Assembly: GCF_000819745.1 (NCBI RefSeq)
Contig: NZ_CDDA01000008.1
Span: 1 to 51,045 of the forward strand
Direction: 5' to 3'
Source of the DNA: Aeromonas bestiarum
GTDB taxonomy: Bacteria > Pseudomonadota > Gammaproteobacteria > Enterobacterales > Aeromonadaceae
DNA length: 51,045 bases
Made by a program: the position numbers and the translations under genes. Shown piece after piece: positions 33,689-42,459 of this stretch (its first letter is position 1; every line of letters begins with the position of its first letter). The notes beneath the pieces are model-generated. The model was not told the DNA's origin and searched no databases. It was given only the letters and a program-made list of their open reading frames with translations.

Positions 33689-34615
33689 GTGGCTGACTTG
33701 CCGACTGCAATTTTTCTGATGGGGCCGACGGCCTCCGGCAAGACGGATCTCGCCATCAATCTGTGTCAGGCCCTGCCCTGCGACATCATCAGCGTGGACT
33801 CTGCGCTCATCTATCGCGGCATGGACATAGGCACCGCCAAGCCGACTGCCGACGAGCTGGCCCTGGCTCCCCACAAGCTGATCGACATGCTCGATCCTGC
33901 CTTGAGCTATTCGGCGGCGGATTTTTGCCGCGATGCCTTGCGGGAGATGGACGACATAGTCGCCCGTGGCCGCATTCCACTGCTGGTGGGCGGCACAATG
34001 CTCTATTTCAAGGCGCTGCTGGAGGGACTCTCACCGCTGCCATCCGCCGACCCTGTCATTCGTGCCGGGATTGAGGAAGAGGCGGCTCGCCTCGGCTGGC
34101 AGGCGCTGCACGAGGAGCTGGTGCGCATAGACCCGGTCGCCGGGGAGCGCATCCATCCCAATGACCCACAGCGTCTGAGTCGGGCACTCGAGGTCTATCG
34201 CATCAGTGGCAAGACGCTCACCGAGCTGACCCAGGTACAGGGGGAAGGATTACCCTATCGCGTGCATCAATTTGCCATCGCACCGAGCGATCGCGCCCTG
34301 TTGCACCAGCGCATCGAACAGCGCTTTGACAAGATGTTGCAAAGCGGGTTCGAACAAGAGGTCAGGGCGCTCTATGAGCGGGGCGATCTCACCCCCGACC
34401 TGCCCGCTATTCGCTGCGTTGGCTACCGCCAAATGTGGGACTACCTGGCAGGGGAAGTGGAGTATGATGAGATGCGCTATCGCGGAATTGTTGCCACCCG
34501 CCAGTTGGCCAAGCGTCAAATGACCTGGTTGCGCGGTTGGCCTGAAGTCACCTGGTTGGAATCTGGTGAGTCTGGCAATCTGGCAAGGGTCGTTGCCCGT
34601 GCCGGAGTGGCTTGA
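33689..34615 (+). CDS. miaA: tRNA dimethylallyltransferase MiaA
   Basis: MiaA transfers dimethylallyl to N6 of A37 in tRNAs that read UNN codons. The 308-aa protein shows the P-loop [11 protein letters not shown] (about residues 10-20), the substrate strand [36 protein letters not shown] and the C-terminal [15 protein letters not shown] chose GTG 33689, preceded by AGGGGAG, because the family N-terminus begins there; the frame extends to 33608 with unrelated sequence. The 89-bp spacer from mutL contains a TTTTTT run but no clear terminator. The hfq gene follows. Confidence 0.94.
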   Translation: MADLPTAIFLMGPTASGKTDLAINLCQALPCDIISVDSALIYRGMDIGTAKPTADELALAPHKLIDMLDPALSYSAADFCRDALREMDDIVARGRIPLLVGGTMLYFKALLEGLSPLPSADPVIRAGIEEEAARLGWQALHEELVRIDPVAGERIHPNDPQRLSRALEVYRISGKTLTELTQVQGEGLPYRVHQFAIAPSDRALLHQRIEQRFDKMLQSGFEQEVRALYERGDLTPDLPAIRCVGYRQMWDYLAGEVEYDEMRYRGIVATRQLAKRQMTWLRGWPEVTWLESGESGNLARVVARAGVA

Positions 34616-34685
34616 CACTCCTGTATAATCAGGTTGTTATATTGATATCCGGTGTTTAAAAACAACAAACTATAAGGAAAAGAAG

Positions 34686-34949
34686 ATGGCTAAGGGGCAA
34701 TCTCTCCAAGACCCGTTTTTGAATGCGCTGCGCCGTGAGCGGATTCCTGTTTCTATCTATTTGGTGAACGGCATCAAACTGCAGGGTCAGATCGAATCGT
34801 TTGACCAGTTTGTCATTTTGCTGAAGAACACCGTGAGCCAGATGGTCTACAAGCACGCCATTTCCACCGTGGTGCCGGCCCGTGCCGTCAACCATCACCA
34901 GCACGTCCCTGGCGCAGCTGGCGAAGAACAGGGTGAAGCCGAGGCGTGA
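34686..34949 (+). CDS. hfq: RNA chaperone Hfq
   Basis: Hfq is the hexameric RNA chaperone that pairs small RNAs with mRNAs. The 87-aa protein has the Sm1 motif in [20 protein letters not shown] (residues 22-41) and the Sm2 motif YKHAIS (55-60), plus a short acidic C-terminal tail ([12 protein letters not shown]) that is shorter than the E. coli tail. The ribosome binding site AAGGAAAAGAAG precedes the ATG. The 70-bp AT-rich spacer from miaA contains TATAAT at 34624-34629 and may hold an hfq promoter. Confidence 0.97.
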   Translation: MAKGQSLQDPFLNALRRERIPVSIYLVNGIKLQGQIESFDQFVILLKNTVSQMVYKHAISTVVPARAVNHHQHVPGAAGEEQGEAEA

Positions 34950-35012
34950 TATCCCGAGGCGAGACGACTCGCCAACCCAGATTCATCATGATTCCTGTCA
35001 AGGAGCAAGCGC

Positions 35013-36299
35013 TTGTTTGACCGTTATGAAGCCGGCGAACAGGCCGTTCTGGTACATGTCAACTTCAGCGATGAGGGTGAGCGGGAGGATCTGGAAGAGC
35101 TCAAGATGTTGGTGAGCTCGGCCGGGGTCAATGCGTTGGGGGTGGTCACCACCAACCGCAGTGCACCCAGCGCCAAATTTTTTGTCGGCAGCGGCAAGGC
35201 TGAAGAGATCGCGTCCCAGGTGCAGATGCTGGGCGCCGACGTGGTGATCTTCAACCATGCCCTGACCCCTGCCCAGGAGCGCAATCTGGAACGCCTGTTC
35301 CAGTGTCGGGTCGTGGACAGAACCGGCCTGATCCTGGATATCTTTGCCCAGCGCGCCCGTACCCACGAAGGCAAGTTGCAGGTCGAACTGGCCCAGTTAC
35401 GCCATCTTTCTACTCGCTTGGTGCGAGGCTGGACCCACCTTGAGCGTCAGAAGGGCGGGATCGGTCTGCGCGGCCCGGGCGAAACCCAGCTGGAAACCGA
35501 CCGCCGCCTGTTGCGTGAACGCATCAAGGCGATTTTGCGTCGGCTCGACAAAGTGGCAAAACAGCGGGAGCAGGGCCGTCGCGCCCGCAACCGCAATGAG
35601 GTGCCGACCGTTTCACTGGTGGGTTACACCAACGCCGGAAAGTCCACTTTGTTCAACCAACTTACAGCTGCCAGCGTGTATGCTGCCGACCAATTGTTCG
35701 CAACACTGGATCCCACCCTGCGTAAATTGGTGATTCGGGATGTGGGTGATGTGATCTTGGCGGATACAGTTGGATTTATTCGACACTTGCCCCATGATCT
35801 GGTCGCTGCCTTCAAGGCGACGCTGCAAGAGACCCGTGAAGCGGACTTGCTGCTGCACCTGGTGGACTGTGCCGATGAGCAGATGCAGGAAAATATCGAT
35901 TCGGTGCAGCAGGTATTGGCCGAGATTGAGGCCGACGACCGACCCCAGCTGATGATCTGCAACAAGATCGACAAGCTGGCCGATCGTCTGGCGGGTCTGG
36001 AGCGGGATGATGAGGGACGCCCGGTGCGGCTCTGGTTGTCTGCCCAGACGGGTGAAGGCTGTGAATACCTGTTTACGGCCCTGACCGAGTTGCTGGCCGG
36101 CTCCATGGTGCATCACACCCTGCAGTTGCCCCCTTCGGCCGCCAGATTGCGCAGTGCGCTCTATCGTCTGAAGGGCATTGAACAGGAAGGTTTCAGCGAG
36201 GAGGGGGATTTTGTCCTGGAGGTACGCTTGCAGCTTGCCGACTGGAACCGCCTCGTGAAACAGGAAGGCGAGAATTTACAACGCTTTATCAGGCATTGA
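35013..36299 (+). CDS. hflX: Ribosome-associated GTPase HflX
   Basis: HflX is a GTPase that splits stalled 70S ribosomes, notably after heat or antibiotic stress. The 428-aa protein has the N-terminal HflX domain (FVGSGKAEEIA, DRTGLILDIFAQRARTHEGK), the glycine-rich GIGLRGPGETQLETDRR segment (about residues 148-164), and a GTPase domain with G1 GYTNAGKSTL, G3 DTVGF and G4 NKID. The start is TTG 35013, with AAGGAG upstream; the first residues MFDRYEAGEQAVLVH match E. coli HflX exactly in register. It lies 63 bp after hfq. The last codons may be partly repeated in the spacer to hflK. Confidence 0.95.
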   Translation: MFDRYEAGEQAVLVHVNFSDEGEREDLEELKMLVSSAGVNALGVVTTNRSAPSAKFFVGSGKAEEIASQVQMLGADVVIFNHALTPAQERNLERLFQCRVVDRTGLILDIFAQRARTHEGKLQVELAQLRHLSTRLVRGWTHLERQKGGIGLRGPGETQLETDRRLLRERIKAILRRLDKVAKQREQGRRARNRNEVPTVSLVGYTNAGKSTLFNQLTAASVYAADQLFATLDPTLRKLVIRDVGDVILADTVGFIRHLPHDLVAAFKATLQETREADLLLHLVDCADEQMQENIDSVQQVLAEIEADDRPQLMICNKIDKLADRLAGLERDDEGRPVRLWLSAQTGEGCEYLFTALTELLAGSMVHHTLQLPPSAARLRSALYRLKGIEQEGFSEEGDFVLEVRLQLADWNRLVKQEGENLQRFIRH

Positions 36300-36391
36300 T
36301 TCGTCGATGAAGATGAATGCTTACAGGCTTCATCAACGATTGATGGCCAGATAGAGTTGATATCCATCCGCTTGTATTAATGGAGATGCTG

Positions 36392-37540
36392 ATGGCTTGG
36401 AATGAGCCTGGAAACAACGGCAAAGACCGTGACCCTTGGGGGAACAACGGCAAGAATCAGGGACCCCCTGATCTGGACGAGATGTTGCGCAAGGTAAGCC
36501 GCCGTTTTGGTGGTTTGCTGGGTGGTGGCAAGTCAGGTGGCGAGATGGGCCGTTTTGGTCTCTCTATCGCACTGGTCGTGGCCGTGGTGGTGTGGGTCGT
36601 CAGCGGCTTCTACACCATTCGCGAAGCCGAGCGGGGCGTGGTGCTGCGTTTTGGGGAATATTCCCATAACGTGGATCCGGGCCTGCGCTGGAAACCGACC
36701 TTCATCGACCGGGTGATCCCGGTGGACGTCGAGTCTGTACGCTCCCTGCCGGCCTCCGGCTTCATGTTGACCCAGGACGAGAACGTGGTGCGGGTCGAGA
36801 TGGACGTACAGTATCGCGTGGTCGATCCCGAGCAGTACCTGTTCAGCGTCACCAATGCTGACGAGAGTCTGGGTCAGGCCACTGACAGCGCCCTGCGCTA
36901 TGTGGTGGGTCACACCCGGATGGACGATGTGCTGACCACGGGTCGGGAAAAGGTCCGTCAGGAAACCTGGCAGGTGATCGACAGTATCGTGGAGCCATAT
37001 CACATGGGTCTGCAGATCGTCGACGTCAACTTCCTGCCGGCGCGTCCGCCGGAAGAGGTGAAAGACGCCTTCGATGACGCCATCTCCGCCCAGGAAGATG
37101 AGCAGCGCTTCATTCGTGAAGCGGAAGCCTATGCCCGTGAAGTGGAGCCAAAGGCCCGCGGTTCGGTCAAGCGTCTGGAACAGGAAGCCGAAGGTTACAA
37201 GTCCCAGATAGTGCTTAAGGCCAAGGGTGAAGTGGCTCGCTTCAACGAGTTGCTGCCCCAGTATCAGGCCGCGCCCGAGTTGACTCGCGAGCGTATCTAC
37301 CTGGAAACCATGGAAGAGCTTTATCAACAGGCCAACAAGGTGCTGGTGGACATGCCGGCGGGTAACAACAGCATGATCTATCTGCCGCTCGACAAATTGT
37401 CTGGCAAGGCGAATGCGGTACAACCGGCTCGTCCGGCTGGCACGCCGGTAGTTGAATCGACCACGCCGTCCAACGAAGGGGCCAACTCCACACCGACCCC
37501 GCTGCGCAGCGGTGACCGTTTCAGCTCAGGGAGAAACTAA
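36392..37540 (+). CDS. hflK: FtsH modulator HflK
   Basis: HflK and HflC form the band-7/SPFH complex that encases and modulates the FtsH protease in the inner membrane. The 382-aa protein has a glycine- and asparagine-rich cytoplasmic N-terminus (MAWNEPGNNGKDRDPWG), one membrane helix (about residues 55-77) and a periplasmic SPFH domain with EAERGVVLRFGEYS and EDEQRFIREAEAYAREVEPKA. The C-terminus is low-complexity Pro/Thr/Ser. I used ATG 36392, preceded by TGGAGATGCTG, matching the family start. The 92-bp hflX-hflK spacer contains a possible partial repeat of the hflX end. Confidence 0.95.
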   Translation: MAWNEPGNNGKDRDPWGNNGKNQGPPDLDEMLRKVSRRFGGLLGGGKSGGEMGRFGLSIALVVAVVVWVVSGFYTIREAERGVVLRFGEYSHNVDPGLRWKPTFIDRVIPVDVESVRSLPASGFMLTQDENVVRVEMDVQYRVVDPEQYLFSVTNADESLGQATDSALRYVVGHTRMDDVLTTGREKVRQETWQVIDSIVEPYHMGLQIVDVNFLPARPPEEVKDAFDDAISAQEDEQRFIREAEAYAREVEPKARGSVKRLEQEAEGYKSQIVLKAKGEVARFNELLPQYQAAPELTRERIYLETMEELYQQANKVLVDMPAGNNSMIYLPLDKLSGKANAVQPARPAGTPVVESTTPSNEGANSTPTPLRSGDRFSSGRN

Positions 37541-37543
37541 TAG

Positions 37544-38428
37544 ATGAAAAAAATAGCTATTGGTGTCATCGCTGTGGCCGCCATGGTCTGCTTCTCTTCC
37601 ATCTTCATCATTGATGAAGGCCAGAAGGGCATAGTGGTGCAGTTTGGCAAGGTGAAGCGGGTTGAATCCGGCGAGCCGCGGCTCTATGAGCCTGGTTTGC
37701 ACTTCAAGGTGCCGCTCATCGATCAGGTTCGCAAGATGGATGCCCGCATCCAGACCCTGGAAGGCCAGGCGGATCGCTTCGTCACCTCGGAGAAGAAAGA
37801 CCTCATCATCGACTCCTACGTGAAGTGGAAGATCGAGGACTTCTCCAAGTACTACCTGGCAACCGGTGGTGGCAACAAGATCCAGGCCGAAGACCTGCTC
37901 AAGCGCAAGATCAACAACGGTCTGCGTTCCGAGATCGGTAACCGCACCATCAAGGACATAGTCTCTGGTGAGCGCAGTACCGTGATGGAAGATGCCCTGA
38001 TGAAGATGGCGCGCTCCTCCGAGCTCGGCATCAAGGTGGTCGATGTGCGGATCAAGCAGATCAACCTGCCGGTGGAAGTCTCCAGCTCCATCTATCAGCG
38101 GATGCGTGCCGAGCGGACTGCAGTAGCCCGTGAGCATCGCTCCCAGGGCCGCGAGCAGGCCGAAATCCTGCGCGCCGACATCGACCGCAAGGTGACCGTC
38201 ATGATCGCCGACGCCGAGAGTAATGCGCGTCAGTTGCGTGGTGAAGGGGATGCCGAAGCCGCCAAGATCTATGCCGACAGCTACAAGAAAGACCCCGAGT
38301 TTTTCAGCTTCGTGCGTAGCATGGAGGCCTATCGCAAGAGTTTTGCCGGTGGCAACGACCTGATGGTGCTCAAACCAGACAGCGAGTTCTTCCGCTACCT
38401 CAAGTCTCCTCACGGCACCAAGCAGTAA
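37544..38428 (+). CDS. hflC: FtsH modulator HflC
   Basis: HflC is the partner of HflK. The 294-aa protein has a single N-terminal membrane helix (about residues 4-24) used as a signal anchor, then a band-7 domain beginning IDEGQKGIVVQFGKVKR and a helical region with QRMRAERTAVAREHRSQGRE. The start follows GGGAGAAACTAATAG, three bases after the hflK stop, so the two are co-translated. A terminator follows. The last codons and stop, CAAGCAGTAAGA, are echoed 14 bases later as CAAGCAATAAGA, a short local repeat. Confidence 0.95.
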   Translation: MKKIAIGVIAVAAMVCFSSIFIIDEGQKGIVVQFGKVKRVESGEPRLYEPGLHFKVPLIDQVRKMDARIQTLEGQADRFVTSEKKDLIIDSYVKWKIEDFSKYYLATGGGNKIQAEDLLKRKINNGLRSEIGNRTIKDIVSGERSTVMEDALMKMARSSELGIKVVDVRIKQINLPVEVSSSIYQRMRAERTAVAREHRSQGREQAEILRADIDRKVTVMIADAESNARQLRGEGDAEAAKIYADSYKKDPEFFSFVRSMEAYRKSFAGGNDLMVLKPDSEFFRYLKSPHGTKQ

Positions 38429-38446
38429 GAGACAAGCAATAAGACC

Positions 38447-38474
38447 AAAGGGCCTGATGATTCAGGCCCTTTTG
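38447..38474 (+). terminator. Terminator after hflC
   Basis: AAAGGGCCTGA pairs with TCAGGCCCTTTT around TGAT, and the T-run is short. It lies 18 bases after the hflC stop and before a small DUF2065 gene that in E. coli follows hflC. Confidence 0.8.
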
Positions 38475-38529
38475 CTTTATGGTGCCAGACCCCGCCGATA
38501 CGGGCGGCTTTTTTGTGCAAGGAGCTGGA

Positions 38530-38718
38530 ATGCTGACATCCATCTTGATGGGATTGGGGCTGCTATTGCTGTTTGAAGGGCTTGGCCCCCTGCTGATGCC
38601 GAAGGCCTGGCAGCAAATGCTGCGGCTGCTCAGTGATCAACCACCCGAGCAGCTGCGCCGCATCGGTGGTTCGCTGGTGGTGGCGGGCGCTGTGATCCTC
38701 TGGATGCTGAGCCATTGA
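38530..38718 (+). CDS. DUF2065 inner-membrane protein (YjeT-like)
   Basis: This 62-aa protein has two hydrophobic segments (about residues 2-22 and 42-60) around GLGPLLMPKAWQQMLRLLSDQ, the pattern of the DUF2065 family that follows hflC in E. coli as yjeT. Its function is unknown. The ribosome binding site AAGGAGCTGGA precedes ATG 38530. Its final codons, reading LSH and stop, are the first unit of an octanucleotide tandem array. Confidence 0.88.
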   Translation: MLTSILMGLGLLLLFEGLGPLLMPKAWQQMLRLLSDQPPEQLRRIGGSLVVAGAVILWMLSH

Positions 38719-38772
38719 GCCATTGAGCCATTGAGCCATTGAGCCATTGAGCCATTGAGCCATTGAGCCATC
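38709..38772 (+). repeat. Octanucleotide tandem repeat (GAGCCATT)7 plus one variant unit
   Basis: Seven perfect copies of GAGCCATT run from 38709 to 38764, followed by GAGCCATC at 38765-38772. The array begins in the last two sense codons of the DUF2065 gene, and its stop TGA is 38716-38718. Because the stop is set by the first unit, adding or losing units leaves the protein unchanged; the array only lengthens the 3' untranslated region. Slippage in an octamer of this length is expected to be frequent. Confidence 0.97.
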
Positions 38773-38803
38773 TGGCTCAGGCTACCAGCAAAGCACAGAC
38801 AAT

Positions 38804-38832
38804 AAAAAAGAGGCCCTGGGGCCTCTTTTTTC
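38804..38832. terminator. Bidirectional terminator between the DUF2065 gene and ispB
   Basis: A-run, GAGGCC, short loop, GGCCTC, T-run. It separates the hfl operon end from convergent ispB. Confidence 0.9.
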
Positions 38833-38852
38833 ATCCAGCAGGAGTCGTTGAC

Positions 38853-39824
38853 TCAGGCGCTGCGCTGTACCGCCATCTGGGCCAGGGTTTCCAGCGCCTG
38901 CTTGTGCTGGGAGTCCGGCAGGACGGAGAGCGCTGCGATGGCCTTGTCGGCCTCTTGCCGGGCCCGCATGCGGGAGTACTCCAGCGCACCTGTGCGATCC
39001 AGAATGGCCAGGATCCGGTCGAGATGCTCCATGCCGTTGCGGTGCTCGATGGCATCGCGCACCAGCTGACGCTCCTCGGGAGAGCCCACTTCCATGGCTC
39101 GCAGCAGCGGCAGGGTTGGCTTGCCTTCGGCCAGATCGTCGCCGACGTTCTTGCCCATCTCATCGCTTTGGGAGCAGTAGTCCATCACGTCGTCGATGAT
39201 CTGGAAGGCGGTACCCAGATACTTGCCGTAGTCGGTCATGGCCTGCTCGACGGGCTCGGGCTGATGGGTCAGCACGGCAGCGAGGCGGGTGGCGGCCTCG
39301 AACAGCTTGGCGGTCTTGCAGTAGATGACCGTCATGTAGCTCTGTTCCGTGGTATCCGGATCGTTGCAGTTCATCAGCTGCAACACTTCGCCCTCGGCTA
39401 TGGTGTTGGTGGCATCCGACAGTATCTCCATCACCTTGAGGTTGGAGAGTTCGCTCATCATCTGGAAGGAGCGGCTGTAGAGGTAGTCACCCACCAGCAC
39501 GCTGGCGGCATTGCCAAACAGGGCGTTGGCCGTCTCCCGGCCGCGGCGCAGGTCGGATTCGTCGACCACGTCGTCGTGCAGCAGGGTAGAGGTATGAATG
39601 AATTCTATGATGGCGGCGAGCTTGAGATGATCCTGACCTTCGTATCCCAATGCGCGGGCGGCCATCACTGTCAGCATGGGGCGCATCCGTTTCCCGCCTG
39701 CACTGACAATATAGAAACCCAGCTGGTTGATCAGGCTGACATCGGACTGAAGTCTCGCCAGGATCAGTTCATTCACCGCCGTCATGTCGGCGGCACAGAG
39801 CGCACGGATAGTCTGTTGGTCCAT
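38853..39824 (-). CDS. ispB: Octaprenyl diphosphate synthase
   Basis: IspB extends farnesyl diphosphate with isopentenyl units to make the side chain of ubiquinone and menaquinone. The 323-aa protein has both aspartate-rich motifs of trans-prenyltransferases, DDVVDESDLRRG (about residues 84-95) and DDVMDY (about 211-216), with GGKRMRPML near the N-terminus. The start is the ATG complement at 39822-39824. It is divergent from rplU, as in E. coli. Confidence 0.95.
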   Translation of the reverse strand: MDQQTIRALCAADMTAVNELILARLQSDVSLINQLGFYIVSAGGKRMRPMLTVMAARALGYEGQDHLKLAAIIEFIHTSTLLHDDVVDESDLRRGRETANALFGNAASVLVGDYLYSRSFQMMSELSNLKVMEILSDATNTIAEGEVLQLMNCNDPDTTEQSYMTVIYCKTAKLFEAATRLAAVLTHQPEPVEQAMTDYGKYLGTAFQIIDDVMDYCSQSDEMGKNVGDDLAEGKPTLPLLRAMEVGSPEERQLVRDAIEHRNGMEHLDRILAILDRTGALEYSRMRARQEADKAIAALSVLPDSQHKQALETLAQMAVQRSA

Positions 39825-39964
39825 AAGTCTCGTAACGTGACGGCAGCAATAACTGCGGTTTTAGTAATGGCGGGGATTCTACACGATTTCACAATGGGTT
39901 ACAGTTAAGCGTTTATTCACGGCGGCAGATATGCGCACAAAATAAACTTTTTGCTAAATTGGCC

Positions 39965-39993
39965 TTGCCTGAGCAAATCGATTTGCGTAGAAT
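39965..39993 (+). promoter_or_regulatory. Probable sigma-70 promoter for rplU-rpmA
   Basis: TTGCCT (39965-39970) and TAGAAT (39988-39993) are separated by exactly 17 bases, giving an expected start near 40000 and a leader of about 67 bases before rplU. Confidence 0.6.
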
Positions 39994-40019
39994 GCCGGCC
40001 CATTGTTATAGGTTTTTGC

Positions 40020-40048
40020 GCGTGTCTGGCCTTGAGCAAAAGACACGC
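40020..40048 (+). promoter_or_regulatory. Leader hairpin in the rplU 5' untranslated region
   Basis: GCGTGTCT (40020-40027) and AGACACGC (40041-40048) form a perfect 8-bp stem with a 13-base loop, 18 bases before the rplU start. Ribosomal protein operons often carry autoregulatory leaders; whether this one binds a ribosomal protein is not known. Confidence 0.5.
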
Positions 40049-40066
40049 CTTTACGGAGTTAATCAA

Positions 40067-40378
40067 ATGTACGCGGTATTCCAAAGCGGCGGAAAACAAC
40101 ACCGTGTGGCCGAAGGTCAAATCGTTCGTCTGGAAAAGCTGAACGTTGAGACTGGCGCTACCATCGACTTCAACGAAGTTCTGATGGTTGCTGCAGGCGA
40201 CACTTTTAAAGTAGGTGCTCCTTTCGTTGAAGGTGGCAAGGTTGTAGCTGAAGTTGTGGCTCACGGCCGTGGCGAGAAAGTGACTATCGTCAAGTTCCGT
40301 CGTCGTAAGCACCATCGTAAGCAAGCGGGCCACCGTCAGTGGTTCACTGAAGTCAAAATCACTGGCATCAGCGCTTAA
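40067..40378 (+). CDS. rplU: 50S ribosomal protein L21
   Basis: L21 is a 23S rRNA-binding protein of the large subunit. The 103-aa sequence starts [20 protein letters not shown] and ends in the basic [21 protein letters not shown] segment typical of L21. The start at ATG 40067 follows TACGGAGTTAATCAA; reading back to 39959 is only an extension of the open frame. Codon use is strongly biased towards preferred codons (GTT, GCT, GGT, AAA), unlike neighbouring metabolic genes. It forms an operon with rpmA, 17 bp downstream. Confidence 0.98.
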   Translation: MYAVFQSGGKQHRVAEGQIVRLEKLNVETGATIDFNEVLMVAAGDTFKVGAPFVEGGKVVAEVVAHGRGEKVTIVKFRRRKHHRKQAGHRQWFTEVKITGISA

Positions 40379-40395
40379 TTAGAGGAGTCCGATAG

Positions 40396-40653
40396 ATGGC
40401 ACACAAAAAAGCTGGCGGTTCATCCCGCAACGGTCGCGATTCTGAAGCTAAACGCCTTGGCGTTAAGCGTTTCGGCGGCGAAACAGTTCTGGCAGGCAGC
40501 ATCATCGTTCGTCAACGTGGTACCAAGTTCCACGCTGGCACCAACGTTGGTCTGGGCACCGATCACACCCTGTACGCGAAAGCGACTGGCAAGATCCTGT
40601 TCGAAGTTAAAGGTCCGCTGAATCGTAAGTACGTTAGCATAGTTGCTGAGTAA
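40396..40653 (+). CDS. rpmA: 50S ribosomal protein L27
   Basis: L27 reaches the peptidyl-transferase centre with its N-terminal tail. The 85-aa sequence, [20 protein letters not shown] at its start, is the classic L27 form without the cleavable leader seen in Firmicutes. GAGGAGTCCGATAG supplies the ribosome binding site. A terminator follows, so obgE 192 bp downstream probably has its own promoter or depends on readthrough. Confidence 0.98.
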   Translation: MAHKKAGGSSRNGRDSEAKRLGVKRFGGETVLAGSIIVRQRGTKFHAGTNVGLGTDHTLYAKATGKILFEVKGPLNRKYVSIVAE

Positions 40654-40672
40654 TTACGGACCGCAAGGATCC

Positions 40673-40699
40673 GAAGCCCCGCCAACAGGCGGGGCTTTT
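40673..40699 (+). terminator. Terminator after rpmA
   Basis: AGCCCCGCC pairs with GGCGGGGCT around AACA, followed by TTTGTTTTTC. Confidence 0.9.
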
Positions 40700-40836
40700 G
40701 TTTTTCTGACGCAGTTTACGAAAAAACGGAACGCAGATGTGCCTGGTGTTGTGCGAGGCATTCATCGCTAAGATGCGTATCGCCCGCAGGGGCCTGTACC
40801 ACTATAATTGCGTATCGGTTTTTCGAATTAAGGTGA

Positions 40837-42051
<1,215 letters not shown>

Positions 42052-42098
42052 TCACCCTGTCCTGCCTGATCGGTGTGGCATCCTGGCCCATCGATGAG

Positions 42099-42134
42099 AA
42101 AAACCGGAGTCTGGCAACAGACTCCGGTTTTTTT
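42099..42134 (+). terminator. Terminator after obgE
   Basis: A-run, ACCGGAGTCTG, GCAA loop, CAGACTCCGGT, T-run: a strong stem 47 bases after the obgE stop. Confidence 0.93.
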
Positions 42135-42459
42135 ATGGGGCCCATCCGACTGGCCCGATCACTATATAGATATATTTCTTATGTCACTTATTGCCTGCCA
42201 ACCGCAACTGATTATACTGCGCACCTGAATGCAACCTAATTGAAACAATATGCTAACCATTAACAATGAATTGATATGCATATCTGTTTGAGGTCATTCT
42301 TATGGAAGGTTTGCCTGTGAAAATATTTATGCTTGGAATGATCCGTTAAAAGCTTGTTTGTGCATTTTATTGGGGTATTCTTGCGCCCGTTTTGCTGGGT
42401 GAGAGCATGAATATGCAGGTTTGCCTGGCTAAGGAAAAGTAACATTAAGGCTGTAAACC
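42135..42459. other. AT-rich intergenic region upstream of the YjiH-family gene
   Basis: This 325-bp stretch is clearly more AT-rich than the window. It contains a perfect 12-bp palindrome GATATGCATATC (42273-42284) and several TATA-like hexamers, so it probably holds the promoter and operators of the YjiH-family gene. TGAAT-type half sites occur at 42267 and 42407, but they do not pair into a convincing ArgR box. No small ORF with a ribosome binding site and no RNA structure was recognised. Confidence 0.5.

Noticed and set aside
33600..33700. A possible duplicated mutL end/miaA start, with an ATG at 33608 and the miaA GTG at 33689 (offset 81, similar to the other junction duplications)
   Set aside because: The translated sequences do not align ([11 protein letters not shown] against [11 protein letters not shown]) and the nucleotide match is limited to a few short words.
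34612..34629. TTGACA followed by TATAAT upstream of hfq
   Set aside because: Only six bases separate the two hexamers, too few for a sigma-70 promoter. The TATAAT alone may still be a -10 element.
38415..38447. CAAGCAGTAAGA and CAAGCAATAAGA repeated 14 bases apart at the end of hflC
   Set aside because: Too short to be counted with the gene-boundary duplications; it can arise by simple slippage.
42260..42420. ArgR-box-like TGAAT half sites before the YjiH-family gene
   Set aside because: The half sites do not form the 18-bp palindrome with ATTCA partners; AT-rich sequence makes such half sites common.
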